A stretch of DNA of 64,000 nt from Notospermus geniculatus (GCA_002633025.1 NMRB01000014.1:808707-872706), one strand, 5' to 3'; shown: positions 42,401 through 52,058, counted from the first letter of the stretch. A program made the numbers and translations. Notes: generated by a model from the letters alone, not told the origin.

Positions 42401-43749
42401 TCTGGGCAGCAGATTTAAGAATTGGAAGGACATGATAGTCAATGATGGCCACTTTAGATCCAGGTAAAAACATGATTTCAAGAGCTTGTCATCATCTCAG
42501 GTGAGATGAAGATAAAAGGGAAATTGATAGCAAGATGCAACAAGTAACCATGTAAGAAGTGTTGGAATACACACAGTTTTATGTGCATCAGATTGCAGTA
42601 TCAGCAACAAGTAAGGGTGGAACAGATGAAACTGGAATCGTTTCAAAATCATGTCACTTCTTATCTTGAACAGCGCACAGCAAGCTGCATTCCTGAAAAT
42701 TGGTGTTTGCATTGCAAGAGAGGGCAGTTGAATAAAAACCAGGTGACAGTTACTAGTATTTATTAGTTGCTCATTTATTTATCATCAGCCACAGGCAGCT
42801 TCCTGTCAGAAGCATGGGAAATGAGTTTTCTGATCCAAACTTCTGAAGTGGCTCAGCAAGGCCTACCCGATGTTATTTGAGAAATGACATCGATGGTATG
42901 GTATAGAGAGCTGCCAGTCCAATGACATAAAGTGGAACCTCCCTTAATGGACACCTCTGCCAGAAGGACACCTCTCTATTGAGGACACCCCTCTCCATTG
43001 AGGACACTGAAGTTCAGTCCCAAATGGACCGTTTCTATTCATTTTAACCTCTATAATCAGGACACCTCTCAATTAAGGACAGCATTTGTCAAGTCTCAGA
43101 GGTGTCCTTAATAGAGAGGTTCCACTGTAATTGAATATCCATCATCTAATATACTGTGTGTAGAACATTGCAAATTTTGGATGGAAACCACCTGATCATT
43201 TGACATTCACATTCACAATATCAATACGGTGGTATGCAAAATTACGAGAAATTGGGAATGCGATTGGAAATGTGAGATAAAACTTACCTGGTCTCTCGCA
43301 ACAGATACCCAAGTGTCGAGCAACAAGTCTAAACGTCCCCTGTGGTATTTCTTGGTAGTTTTCACACTGATAAACATGTCCTCAATCTGAGTTGGCAAGG
43401 TGTTAGGATTGACAGCACGGGTAGGTTTCAATCTGAGTTTAATCCCAGAATCTTTCAATTCAACATACTGGTCACCAGGGTCATCATCATCTAAGGTATC
43501 TCTGCTTCTTTTTCCATCGTTATTTACCTTAGTATCCACATACTGATCTAAAGAACGCCGGCCAACTAAAGTCTGTCTTTGACCAAGCCCAAACCTATCC
43601 GCAACGCCACCACGTCCATGCTGGCCAAGATCTTCACTCTCCGACAAGAAGCCACTTTCCGGGTCGGATTCACGCAAAATAACAGTAAAAAAGCCGAGAA
43701 AACTGATTAAACTTAAAAGTTGTAACGTCCGTCTATACTTTACACGCAT
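12417..43749 (-). CDS. fng: Fringe, Notch-modifying beta-1,3-N-acetylglucosaminyltransferase
   Basis: Golgi type II glycosyltransferase that extends O-fucose on Notch EGF repeats. Minus-strand coding exons: 43288-43749, 39662-39710 (or its duplicate 40685-40733), 34876-34918, 18900-18959, 14191-14338, 13594-13679, 13236-13306, 12919-13013, 12665-12747 and 12417-12480. All phases match, giving 386 aa, within the usual Fringe range. Residues 8-25 form the membrane anchor ([11 protein letters not shown]). Family marks: [58 protein letters not shown] with the metal-binding DDD at 211-213, [53 protein letters not shown] and FRSIHC. I chose Met 43749 (MRVKYRR) because it sits just before the anchor; an upstream in-frame Met at 43869 would add 40 residues. 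Intron 3 is about 16 kb and holds tandem duplication 2. Confidence 0.95.
13871..14090. mobile_element. Long-TIR MITE in Fringe intron 5, copy 2
   Basis: Same family as 9041-9294: AAATTGACGTGAACGAGAAA, AGATCTGTGCACTTCC, ACAACCTCGGTCTGAAACTG and GACGTGACGCAG recur in the same order, with the inverse arm up to about 14090. It is more diverged and its right tip is missing. It lies about 100 bp from Fringe exon 5. Confidence 0.7.
14339..18899. other. Fringe intron 4
   Basis: A 4.6-kb intron on the minus strand. It holds a short GCT-repeat microsatellite near 18283 and, at its exon-4 border, a fragment of a GTGGAACCTC-type repeat (18775-18892). No other gene or exon is recognised; open frames near 16-17 kb show no family signature. 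Confidence 0.5.
18775..18892. repeat. Fragment of the AGTGGAACCTC element beside Fringe exon 4
   Basis: It shares AGTTCCACTG, TTCATTTTGACCTCT and TTTAGGACAGCA-like words with the element at 42930-43129. Its terminal CAGTGGAAC lies directly behind the exon 4 splice donor (GTAAGT), so the repeat begins about six bases into the intron. Confidence 0.6.
19103..19119. repeat. Poly-C tract with an ambiguous base
   Basis: A run of C with one N at 19104. It marks uncertain consensus in a homopolymer and shows that this is unfinished sequence. It lies in Fringe intron 3. Confidence 0.95.
22790..23077. mobile_element. hAT-like MITE present only in unit C
   Basis: Ends CAGGGTTTCCGCCAGAGGG and TTCTGGCGGAAACCCTG are perfect inverted repeats for about 16 bp, followed by TACCCT-rich subterminal repeats. 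Unit D reads straight across (GTGCCCTCCC then ATGATG near 27255). A clean target duplication is not visible: five extra bases (GAGCT) remain on the right. Confidence 0.82.
24127..24213. mobile_element. hAT-like MITE cut by the duplication junction
   Basis: The left half of the element that is complete at 28302-28456: it starts CAGTGTTTCCGCCAGAG and breaks at GACCAGGA, where the next duplication unit begins. The break identifies the recombination or joining point. Confidence 0.8.
24214..28398. repeat. Tandem duplication 2, unit D (Fringe intron 3)
   Basis: Second unit, about 4.2 kb. It lacks the MITE of unit C but carries the foldback element 25689-26572. It ends inside a hAT-like MITE that is complete here (28302-28456) but cut in unit C at the junction. 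The similarity includes the paired non-coding frames near 21.1/24.65 kb and 23.4/27.6 kb. Confidence 0.93.
25689..26572. mobile_element. Foldback transposon with 15-bp satellite arms
   Basis: Left arm 25689-25854 is a tandem array of the 15-mer GGTAAAAAAGGCACT and close variants; right arm 26393-26572 is the same array in reverse complement. The arms match in detail: both have the odd segment ATCACYGGGTAGG before the innermost repeat. The middle (about 540 bp) is unique and has no transposase. The sister unit C lacks the element at the equivalent place (near 22120). Tandem-repeat arms in long inverted repeats define foldback elements such as Drosophila FB and sea-urchin TU. Confidence 0.85.
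28302..28456. mobile_element. hAT-like MITE, complete copy at end of duplication 2
   Basis: Left end CAGTGTTTCCGCCAG, right end CTGGCAGAAACACTG, C- and G-rich subterminal tracts, length 155 bp. GGGGT sits on both sides, a possible 5-bp target duplication. The copy at 24127 is its truncated partner. Confidence 0.78.
30117..30498. mobile_element. MITE with GTTACAC...ATCCCCGTGC ends
   Basis: Inverted ends: AGTTACACCTATCC followed by AAATCCCCGTGCTTT on the left, matched by AAAGCACGGGGATTT and TAGTGTAACCAC on the right. The words CACGGGGATTT and GTTACACTACATAAA recur inside, so the right end contains a second partial copy of the terminus. No coding capacity. Confidence 0.75.
32299..32425. repeat. 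31-bp minisatellite, four copies
   Basis: Four nearly identical units built on GAGAACCTGAAAGCAACAAC plus RTACAGAACTG. The only regular variation is A or G before TACAGAACT, alternating A-G-A-G, which suggests that a two-unit block was duplicated. Confidence 0.9.
32539..32626. mobile_element. 88-bp near-perfect hairpin of the GGGCC family
   Basis: From GGCCCGAATTTTAGAATATG to the complementary AATACGGGCC, with almost no loop (the centre is TCATGA). The terminal GGCCCG and the 'WWTCTAGAATA' style match the hairpins at 51782, 52923 and 56960. Confidence 0.78.
32988..33383. mobile_element. MITE with AATGAGGAACCCGC ends
   Basis: Left AATGAGGAACCCGC and right GCGGGTTCCTCATT are inverted copies; further in, GCGCTGCAAGCGCTTGTACC pairs with GGTACAAGCGC. 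The right arm carries several TGACGTCA-type words (33276-33330). About 396 bp, no open frame. Confidence 0.8.
35090..35479. mobile_element. PIF/Harbinger-like MITE with TAA target duplication, split by a nested element
   Basis: Ends GGCCCGGTTGCACCAG and its complement CTGGTGTAACCGGGCC, flanked by TAA on both sides (35087-35089 and 35480-35482). A 3-bp TWA duplication is diagnostic of PIF/Harbinger. The inner arm (AAGTTAAGTTTGAGGTTGACC) pairs across the nested element. Unit B has lost this region along with some flank. Confidence 0.8.
35165..35400. mobile_element. hAT-like MITE nested in the Harbinger-like element
   Basis: Starts CAGGGTTTCCGTCAGG and ends CTCTGGCGGAAACCCTGG, the same ends as 22790-23077. 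The interior is G-rich, with GGGGGAGCTCGAGGGGGG-type text, and is unlike the surrounding DNA. It must be younger than its host element. Confidence 0.8.
36936..36942 (-). pseudogene. Six-base remnant of Fringe exon 3 with intact splice acceptor
   Basis: The minus strand reads ...CATTTCAG then ACGGCC, exactly the acceptor and first six bases of exon 3, after which the sequence turns into unrelated DNA at the duplication junction. It has no donor, so splicing into it would be unproductive. Confidence 0.75.
37129..37271 (+). mobile_element. Possible tRNA-derived SINE insertion
   Basis: About 140 bp present only in unit B, bounded by ACATTCTAGAAAAG (left) and ACATTCTGAAAG (right), resembling a 12-14 bp target duplication as made by LINE machinery. 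Inside, GGTTCGAATC (37204-37213) is a good pol III B box and TTGGCGACTGATG upstream is a weak A box. No full tRNA fold is claimed. Confidence 0.45.
37300..37567. mobile_element. GTAAGTTACG-rich inverted-repeat element
   Basis: Ends TACAGTACAGGTCACAATTG and its complement CAATTGTGACCTGTACTGTA, then ACATCCCTA against TAGGGATGG. The interior is filled with direct and inverted copies of GTAAGTTACGCG and TGAGTTACGCG. Unit A lacks it; ACTTG borders the insertion on both sides. Confidence 0.8.
38123..38225. repeat. Solo array of the 15-bp foldback satellite
   Basis: About seven tandem units of GGTAAAAAAGGCACT or its CCG/CTG variants, present in unit B and absent from unit A. It is the same repeat as the arms of 25689-26572 but in one orientation only and without a middle section. 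Confidence 0.85.
39613..39782. repeat. Tandem duplication 4, copy 1 (Fringe exon 2)
   Basis: About 170 bp starting CACCACAAGATGTAGATG and ending GTGTCAGGGAAT, repeated at 40636-40806. It includes all of Fringe exon 2 with both splice sites. The copies are about 1 kb apart and nearly identical. Confidence 0.92.
39662..39710 (-). CDS. fng: Fringe exon 2, downstream copy
   Basis: 49 bp with acceptor CATTTCAG and donor A|GTAAGT, encoding [16 protein letters not shown] with one extra base (phase 0 to 1). An identical-protein copy lies at 40685-40733. Because 49 is not a multiple of three, only one copy can be used in a transcript. Confidence 0.9.
39829..40635. mobile_element. Insertion between the two exon 2 copies, with a MITE at 40089-40359
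   Basis: After a (TTTG)n run (near 39808-39828) follows a repeat-like segment (CGCGATTTTCTCCGAG, ATCGCCGCCAAACTTGG), then DNA rich in GACGTCA words, then an inverted-repeat element whose ends are GACGTCATTAGG and CCTAATGACG with CGACTCCCACTCC pairing with GGAGTGGGAGTCG. No transposase is visible. Confidence 0.6.
40636..40806. repeat. Tandem duplication 4, copy 2
   Basis: Second copy of the roughly 170-bp segment, upstream in Fringe transcription order. Differences from copy 1 are a few substitutions and small indels, one of them silent in the exon (ACG to ACA for the first Thr). Confidence 0.92.
40685..40733 (-). CDS. fng: Fringe exon 2, upstream copy
   Basis: Same 49-bp exon and the same encoded residues as 39662-39710, with both splice sites intact. 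It is the first copy met by the spliceosome after exon 1. Either copy gives the same protein. Confidence 0.88.
42930..43129. mobile_element. AGTGGAACCTC element (MITE-like), Fringe intron 1
   Basis: Ends AGTGGAACCTCCCTTAATGG and the complement CTTAATAGAGAGGTTCCACT, with GGACACCTCT repeated inside in several orientations. A fragment of the same family lies at 18775-18892. Confidence 0.75.
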
Positions 43750-43999
43750 TTTGAACACTTTTCGGCTCCTTATCGCCGAATTGGCAACTTTTTTCGATCC
43801 CTGAAATCTCAACGCATCCTGTCGCCCAGAACTTTTTTCCTCGAATGTCAACATAACGTGCCACTGCATACATTGTATACATCTGTGTACCTGGTACCCT
43901 CGTTCCCAGCAAACGAATTGCTCCTACCGGCGAGGTTTGACATAAACAAGTGCTGCCATCTCTTATTGATGTGTGGAACTGAAATAGTCCACAAGAAAC
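43750..43999. promoter_or_regulatory. Shared bidirectional promoter of Fringe and syntaxin-8
   Basis: Only 250 bp separate the Fringe start codon (minus, 43749) from the syntaxin-8 start codon (plus, 44000), so both transcripts must start within or overlap this interval, unless the longer Fringe start is used. No TATA box is evident. The segment has no repeat element, unlike the flanking introns. Confidence 0.7.
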
Positions 44000-46900
44000 A
44001 TGGCTGGTGATGCCTGGTTAGTTGCGAAATTCACCTAAATTCGAGTCGATTTTAGCTCTAACGCAGGTTGAAATAAAATAATAGCTATGCTTACATGTAG
44101 AACCCGGTTGTTAGATTCTTTTGAAAGCGTTTAAAACATATGAAAGAGGCGATGACCATCGTTAACTTCGGAATGATTGCCACTGTCGTCGTCCCGTCTA
44201 CACTCCCCTACATCAACAGTGTACATCATTGCTGTACTTAGCCACAGACTTTGTTTTTTTGACCAAAATGGCCATTTGGCATTTGATCTTGCATCCTTCA
44301 GGTTGAAGCAATTTGAGGCCTGTTCCAGCCTGGGGCAGGAGGTAATGGAAAAAGTGAATGAGAGGAACATCCAACAACGACAAGGTTTAAATACCGCAAA
44401 GGTTGGTTATAAGGCCTAATCACAGACCTACATGTACTTCTTGTGGTTAGGCCATATAAAATTAATAAATAGATTCTCATCACCTCCCGCCCCGATTTCT
44501 GCCTCCGTCCCAATTATTTTTTATATTTTATATTTATTCCCAAACTGTTTTTTCTCCATTTTGATCGTCTGCTTTCACAAGGATCGCCAATATTGATTAT
44601 GTGCGCCACCTGTGAACCGCAAGCGATACTAGTGGTCACTTGAAAGTATCTCTTGTTTGTCTCTACACGCATCATCCAAGCAGGTTCTGCATGCAGGCCT
44701 GGGGCCAGCCATGGCAGCGTGTGGAAACTATTCTAATTCATGGATATAAAATATAAAATATAAATTCCCCTCCCCACCAAATTTTTGAAATCCTAGTGAT
44801 GAGAACCTATTTATTAATTTTATATGGCCTTAGGGGACCGTGTAGGTCCTTATGTAACGAACTTACTTCATGACTTGTGAAGTCCATTACAATGGGTATT
44901 TAAATTAAAGGGGGCTGTTTTGCCATGTCCTAAGGAAAGTGTGAAAAACTATAATAACCAAGTTGTCTATTTTATTACAAAATAAACATCAACCCTGAAC
45001 GTTCCATCAATCCGTACGACTAGGGGGAACGGGCAGGCTCCTGAACCGGCCATGGTCGTAGGTCACTTCGTGGGCCGTCCCACCGCAAGATCCAATTCCA
45101 TTAATAAAAAAAAATAATAAATTCCTTCTGGGGAGATGAGCCCGACGCTCTGGTCCCCAATACATAAAGCCAATGCCTTATGACCAGAAGGGTAATAGCT
45201 CAACAACCAAGTTGGTAGGCCTAGAACCAGATAAGCTGGCACGCACAACCCCAATTCCCCCCCAAGGGGAAGAGCCAGACCCAGCAGAGAGAGAGCTTAT
45301 GCCATTTGAAGGACAGGGAAGCCTGTACCACTCTCAGAACTGGAAGAACTGGACTTCAATTCAATCCCCAACCATAGGTCCTGCACACTCCCATACAAAA
45401 TATAACTCTAAATTCTCACCCCAGAAAACTCAGGGAGACGAAGGATGAGAAAGGGTGTTGTCTGCCATGTGCCATGCATGTGGCCAAGGGATGAGGCTTA
45501 CCTGTAGTTTAGCTGAACATCATGACAAAATACTACCAAAAGGCACACAAAACAGAGCAAAAGGGGAGACCAGCTGTCCCCAAAGGCTTGTGGAGTAGAA
45601 AGACCCTGACAAACTTCAGGACAAACAATATATGCAAAAGCTTGTTACCTCACTCCCCAGGAGAGCATGGCAAACAATTACCAAACTCCAATCAATAATC
45701 AGGCCTAATTCCCTGTGACCAATATTACCTTAAGAAATCAATATTATGTCACTTCAAACCACCGGAAAACTTTAAAGGTGCAGTATCCACCACATTACAA
45801 ACTTTAAAGGCGCAGTATCTGCCACACCTATGCTCCCCTAACCACAAGAAGTTGTGGTATAATGTCATGATGTATATGGATATTACTTTGTTTACAAACA
45901 CTTTTTTGTCTTGTCTCATGATAACTGGTTTGGCAGAGATATTTTCCTTGGGATGAGTAACATATCTTGAATATTTTCATGTTTTTTCTCGTTTCTTAGA
46001 TCAACAGCCAGATAAGAAATGGAATCAAGCAGTTTTCTCAAGATTTCAACAAACTGAGGCAGGACCTTATCAGATCGGCAAGCTACATGTATCCATAAAT
46101 GTTTACAACGCCCTCCAAAATGACAGTCAGATTCTAGGTTTTTCATAACTGTGACCCATCACCACAAAACGAGTACTACATATAAGTCACTCTGAAGTTG
46201 GAAGGTTGAGACCAACGTTTTGTCAATTCAGTAGGCGTGCTCAGTAGGCGTACTCTCTGTGTCTTTTGTAAAAGCGGAGTGATTACATTTCTTCCTTTAT
46301 CTCCTGGAGTTGTTTTGGTTCATCCTGGTAAGGTTCATGTCTTGTGCGATTTAATACCTGATTTGATGTGATGGGTCACAATTGACTGTGGGCAACTTGA
46401 TACGATATGATTTCCTTGACCCAAAGTTATAGAAGTCAAAGAGAGTCTGAGATGCGGCAAGCAATGATTGATAAACTCGCCACACAAGAGAAAAAGCTGC
46501 AACAGGCTGTAAATAATGAGGGACCAGATAGTGGAAGGTAAGTCTCGGACAGATGGTGGTCACCGCAGGTGCGGATTTGGGGGGGGCACACCCGGTGTGC
46601 GCCGCCCCTTTTCATCCAACAAATCTGTATGATCTGCTCCTGTGCCTCAACTGCTGACCTTGATCGATTAGCTCATAATGACTCCCTTACTTCACATTTC
46701 AATTGAACACCCTATAACTGACTGTTGCGCTTGTGTTATGCCGTTTCAATTTCTTATTCCAGAGCTGGATTATTGGGCCCTGCACAGTACAGTATGGCCT
46801 CAGGATTAAGTCACGATCCATGGCAGGAGAGTAGTCAGTATGATGACATGTCTGTCGGAGATATACGCCAGCAACAGCAATCCATGATAAAAGGTACGCC

Positions 46901-49900
46901 CATCTAGGAGAAATGGAGGACTATTGATTATTCAGCTGGCTCAAATGATATCAGCGATTTGGGTCATTGACTCTCAACTGAAGAAAAGTTTGTTAGAAAT
47001 TCCTTCCAAGTTAAAAATACTTGTAAGATGCCTGACTCCATTTTCAGAGCAAGATGAGGGGCTGGAAACCTTGCATCAGGTTGTGATGAGACAAAAAATG
47101 ATGGCTTCTGATATCGGAAATGAGTTAGAATCACAAAATGGTAGGTATGACTACAATCAATGAAGTAAGTTGAGCTTTGGAGTGGAGAATCCCTTCATAC
47201 AAAACGGGAATCACTGTCACATGAAGACCGTCTTTTCATGGCGGATGCAGGCGCGGATCCAAGGGGTCGGGGCGCACCCGACGCACGGCCCCCCTTTCGG
47301 CCAACAAATCTGTAAAATTGACCATGAAATTCTGAAATTTGGAGCAAATGATTGAAATTCACCACAGATTTCAATGTTTCTAGCACAGCGTGCCCCCTCT
47401 TTCCCAAAATCCTGGATCCGCCCCTGGAATGAAGTAACTGGGGCATACTCAACAGCGGTTCATTTGAAAAGTCATTGAAAGCATAGCTGAAGAGTCAAGT
47501 TATTTCAAAGATAGATACTGTTTCTGTCTTGCCAAGGTACATGTATCTCTGCTTTCTCCCCTGCAAGTTGTCAGGAAACTGTTTTGCAATTTGGATCAAA
47601 TTATCTTGCAGAATTAATAGACGACATCAGTGACCATACAGACAGGACCAATCAGCGGTTACTTAAGGAAACCAGACACATAAAGATAGTGGATAGGAAG
47701 TCCAATACTTGTTGTAAGTCTTAGAATCATAGAATGCCAGGTGAATGAGGGACTTTGTCAATAGGTAGCAGCACTACAATACCATTGATGTGGACCGTAA
47801 CTAAAATAGCTCTCAATAGATTTCTATGGCAGTGACACCTAGTCCAGCACAGTGCTAAGAATAGGCATCATTTCAGTTCTACAGTCAGTGGATAGATGGC
47901 AGCACAGTCATAGCATGTGGTCCTAATATTGTCCTCGGTTGGGCCTCCCAAGTCAGGATCCACTGCCTCATGAAGTGAGCTGTTTAGAGAGACATTTAAA
48001 AGTTACATTAAATTTAAGCAATTAGAGTACTATCATAAAGGAATCAAACAAAGGTTTAACTGCGAACGATGAAGTAACTGAGGGATACACTTCATGTGTT
48101 GCCACCAGATGTCTCTCACTGCCTGAATTTTCGCTTTACGTAGTAGGCAGGAGCTTCAACTTTTTTTATGGTAGTGAGGTACATGAATCTGTCAACTTTG
48201 ATGCCTTGACTTTCTGAGGATAACGGAGCTATTTTCAGCACAATTGGTGTTCCATGTGCAAACGTACGTTTAGCCTATTCAAATGTACACAGATGACCCT
48301 ACACTCTCATCGTTCATGGGGTTCTCATTAATTCAGTCCTTTTGTATCATAAGATCAACTAGTCGGAATTGAAAAAAATGTGCAGTAAACATCCAGAAGG
48401 GGCTTGCCTATGATATGGAAGAGTCGGAATGCAAATCTGTTGAGCTTTAAGGGATATTGTCCATATTTATAAAATGCTAAATTCGTAAGTTGGACCTTTA
48501 TGTTTGATTTGTTTATGGTACTATTTGTGGTGTTTTCTTTGAAATTGTTAAACTTTCATTGGAACTTAATAAACAGGAAGCCAGTGGGCTGCCGAATGTC
48601 ATACGCAAAAGTCTATCAAGTGTCCTCAATACAAAAAAGCTGCCTCTTGTAGTTGTCACAAGAGCAAAATTGACGCTTTTCCACCACACCATGGCTACTT
48701 AGTACGTGCTTTGTCACGTACCTTCAATTTGAATAGTTGGCTCAGAATCTATAATGCACAAAACATTTCCCATTTATGGAAGGATCGTTATGGTGAAGTG
48801 GTATGTTGAGAGCCTGTGTTGCTCATTTTACGCCGAAAGTCTGTTTCCCTCAAGTGGTTGATTTAGAGTGGCCCTGAGTAAAGTGCAATTGGTTCAGTGC
48901 TTCATGCATAGTGTTTGTGCCATTTGTATTGACGACCCACCGTCTCAATGAAGAGTTTAGGCTTAAAACTATTGCCACTAGGCAGAACCAGCTGACAATA
49001 GCAGGCACAGATCCAAGGGGGCACACGGAGGCATGCCTTTTGGCCAACAAATCTGTAAAATCGACCGTGAAATTCTGGAATTTGGAGCAAATCATTGAAA
49101 GATTCACCGCAGATTGCAATGTTTAGTAGCACAGGGCGCCCTCTCTTTTCCCAAATCCTGGATCCGCCCCTGAATAGGGTCTAATAGTGGGATTCTGCTC
49201 AAAGGTTTTCAGATTTGAGCGTATCAAAATAACAGAATTTGGCACATGTGGGTGGAATTGTCAAAGACGCTGTGGTCATGTTCTATACATTGACCAAAGA
49301 GATAAACTGGGGCTAAAAATACCAATATCAAAGAGCAGAAAGCCATCTTTGTCTTGGTAGCCCCGTTTGAATGCAGAACATTTGGACTTGGAAAGAAGTT
49401 ACACTTATACAGGCCTAAAATCAGCAACGTTTTTGGCTGCCGCACTGGTTATACAAGCAAGGAACAACCAAATACAACATTGTAACTGTTCGGCCACAAT
49501 ACTACAGTTGAAAACAGAACAGATTTTCAAGTATTGCCCACAAGCATGCAGGTGTGCAAATGGGTCAAAATGCCAACCAAATCCCTGAAAAAGTAAGATG
49601 GCCAGGTCCCATGGCACTTGTCATCTACTTGTCTGTGTACTAATTGTATTTCACTGCGCACATTCTGCCGTCCAGGTCAACAGTGTCAGTTCTGGCATCC
49701 TGTTACACTTTGGTCAGAAATTTGCGGTACTTGGATGACTGCTGAGCTGGTAAACGAAAGGATTGTCACGTTTCTATGTTGATTTAGTATCGTTTTTGTG
49801 TTCCCATGCATGACGTGGAATAACTTCAACTACATTTAGATGCCTTGTTAGGGGGCATTTTACAGCAAATAAAATTTCCTCCTCTACATTAGGCATTGCA

Positions 49901-52058
49901 TTGAGGGTAGGGTGTAAACTGTGAATGTACCGGTACTTGTTAATACATGCAGTACAGTGTCTCACATGACAAAAAAATGTGATGATCTGAGGTACCGGTA
50001 GCCTAATATTGGGGTGGCTTACCATCAGACCAAGAAAACAAGGAATTGTTGTCCATGCCTAATCCTTGCAATACCCAGGTTGCTAATAGTGCCAAATTGG
50101 ACAAGTGAAGCCTTTGACCAGGTCCCTCCAACCATTCTGTAAACACTTTTCATCAAAAATTCTGAATTTTCGATTTCATGTATCTTGTTTGTGTGTGAAT
50201 TTCAGTTCACCAACTTTGTCAGGCATAACTAGCAATTATGTTCAGTTCGATAACTGATATGTATAGGTGATCTTATCAATTTGCTTGAAATGGCCAAGGC
50301 TGCAAGATCAAACGATACCTAGAAATTAGTGCCCAATGTGCCGTACGGAGGACACATAGAAATACATTTCCTGAGGCTACAAATGAGTGACCAATGTGCC
50401 GTAAGGAGGACACATAAATACATATCCTTAGGCTACGAACTCTGGCATCTGTTGCTCCTTGGTAGAGGATATGTTTGGTTGTAAAATCTTTGACATGATC
50501 CCATCCATATAATGACACTGTCTGCGATGTGCTCCGTGATATGTACAGAAACTACTGAACATGCCTGTTTGCCGTCAGTGAATGTTCTGAACCCGTAGTG
50601 CTAATTGAGCTTCTGAGCTGCTCCTGTTTATTGAGCTTCTGAGCTGCTCCTGTTGAGCTGCTTCTCAGCTCCTCCAATGTTGAACTGCTGAGCTGCTCCT
50701 CAGGGAAACAGTCTAATGTTACAGCTGCTGCAGACCAACAGGGCCTGGCAACTCAGAAAAGCCAGTCACTGTCTCCAAACCAGTACCAGTACCTGAACCA
50801 ATGTGCCAACATAGATAGCTGCTATGTGCTTTTGTATCAAAAGAACGTGAACAGCACATTGCCAGCTTCCACCTCTTATGATTGGATGCAAAATCAGAAC
50901 ACGTCTCAGTTCTGCTTCTCCCCACCTTCGTTTCGATATGCCTCTGATATGAATGATTGGTAGATTTGGTCAATCTCCCTCAGTTGATCACGTTAATCGA
51001 CGCAAGTGGATGAACGTCGGCACCGCGCTTTCCTAGGAATCAATCGAAAGTGATCACACTGCCTCTGGGTACTCGCAGCCATGGATTCCGCTGACCAATC
51101 TTTAATCATCATTTGTTGTTGCCCGCCTGTAATTGACATGCAGAATGCAGCGTCTCGTACCGGACGTGATTGCAGCAACCTGCCAATCGCCAACTACAGG
51201 AACACGGTTATAAATTCACATTGGCAATCATCGTGTTCGTTAAGCAATAACGAGTTGATTTTCTTTCTCTTGCCTTTCATCTCATCCCCACTGATAAATC
51301 ACCTCACAAATGGACTCTCTGATGTGGAGTCTGTCGCATTAGGTGCCCAGGCATCTGCTATCATTAGAGTACAATATCAGTGTGTGACCTCCCTCAAAAA
51401 CGAGTTCACAGGCAAACTTTGTGAGCCTTTCCCAATTTGATTTTCTTCAGTGATGGCATTTTCCTGGAAACTCTCACCCAGATGAGTGTCCAATAAGAGT
51501 AATCATCTAATCCACAACTTGTGATGAATCCCAGATATCTGTCTGATGAGACCGAAAAAGTAGTTCTCAAAGGTCTTGATACTTGTTTAACACATCCACC
51601 CCAGAGTCCAGCAGACAGCATCTTCTGTCAAAGTTTTCTCACATCCTATGGTATTGCCTGAAAATTATTTGAAGAAATTTTATTCCTGTGAACCATCTGA
51701 AGAACATTTCTTCAAATTTTTTCGAATTTATTTCCGAAGTTTTTAGGAACTTCAGCAGAAGATACTCTCTGTTCTAACCTGGGCCCGGTTGCACGAAACT
51801 CACGACAGCGCTATCTTGGTGTTAGCGCTATCTTCATGTTAGATGACGTAAAAATCCATTGTTCTTTTACATCATTTAACATCAAGTTAGCGCTAACACC
51901 AAGATAGCACTGTCGTGAGTTTCGTGCAACCGGGCCCTGGTGGCAGATAAGTTAATACAGACATTTCTTCTATATTTACAGGGTACTGGGTTGTTATTAT
52001 CCTACTCTTCATTGCCATCCTGATTATTGCCTTTGTGCCTTACCATGGGAAGATTTAG
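44000..52058 (+). CDS. stx8: Syntaxin-8, endosomal Qc-SNARE, complete
   Basis: SNARE of late and early endosome fusion, tail-anchored in the membrane. Coding exons: 44000-44016, 44302-44401, 46000-46088, 46433-46537, 46763-46893, 47048-47140, 47612-47713 and 51982-52058, all GT..AG with matching phases, giving 237 aa (human STX8 has 236). The N-terminal helical region covers residues 1-110; DIRQQQQSMIKEQDEGL starts the SNARE helix at about 137-153. The conserved zero-layer Gln is Q177 in NELESQNELIDD, and the helix ends at VDRKSNTC. Residues about 214-231 (YWVVIILLFIAILIIAFV) are the membrane anchor, followed by a short luminal tail. Start: ATG 44000 gives MAGDAW, as in the family MAxDPW. Intron 7 is over 4 kb and holds hAT-like and Harbinger-like MITEs. 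Confidence 0.95.
44457..44833. mobile_element. MITE with TTAGGCCATATAAAATTAAT ends, STX8 intron 2
   Basis: The left end TTAGGCCATATAAAATTAAT, then AAATAGATTCTCATCAC, is matched by the right end GTGATGAGAACCTATTTATT and AATTTTATATGGCCTTAGG. Subterminal TATATTTTATAT runs also pair. About 377 bp, non-coding. Confidence 0.82.
46566..46650. mobile_element. Fragment of CAGGNGCGGATCC hAT-like MITE
   Basis: Starts CAGGTGCGGATTTGGGGGG and contains CATCCAACAAATCTGTA, matching the left parts of 47248-47426 and 49002-49172. The right half is missing. It lies in STX8 intron 4. Confidence 0.55.
47248..47426. mobile_element. hAT-like MITE, CAGGCGCGGATCC ends, STX8 intron 6
   Basis: Left CAGGCGCGGATCCAAGGGG, right TGGATCCGCCCCTG, length 179 bp. 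The interior (GGCCAACAAATCTGTAAAAT, GAAATTCTGAAATTTGGAGC) is shared with 49002-49172. CAGGGGCGGATCC termini are typical of a widespread animal hAT MITE type. Confidence 0.78.
49002..49172. mobile_element. hAT-like MITE, CAGGCACAGATCC ends, STX8 intron 7
   Basis: Second good copy of the 47248-47426 family, 171 bp, with AATAG directly on both sides, a likely 5-bp target duplication (or part of an 8-bp one). Confidence 0.78.
50330..50442. repeat. Two-copy tandem repeat, STX8 intron 7
   Basis: CCAATGTGCCGTACGGAGGA, CACATAGAAATACATTTCC and GAGGCTAC are repeated once with a few changes (second copy from about 50391). The unit is about 58 bp. Confidence 0.75.
50608..50701. repeat. GAGCTGCTCCT-based minisatellite, STX8 intron 7
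   Basis: TTGAGCTTCTGAGCTGCTCC and shorter variants of GAGCTGCTYCT recur about five times in 90 bp, imperfectly. Confidence 0.7.
51782..51936. mobile_element. PIF/Harbinger-like hairpin MITE with CTG target duplication, STX8 intron 7
   Basis: 155 bp; arms from GGCCCGGTTGCACGAAACTC through TATCTTGGTGTTAGCGCTA, perfectly matched for most of about 50 bp by the inverse arm. CTG flanks both sides (51779-51781 and 51937-51939). It ends 45 bp before STX8 exon 8, close to the branch-point region. Confidence 0.85.

Noticed and set aside
43750-43869. Longer Fringe N-terminus from an upstream in-frame Met at 43869
   Set aside because: It would place 47 residues before the membrane anchor and extend into the shared promoter; Met 43749 directly before the anchor fits type II Golgi enzymes better. 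Not excluded.
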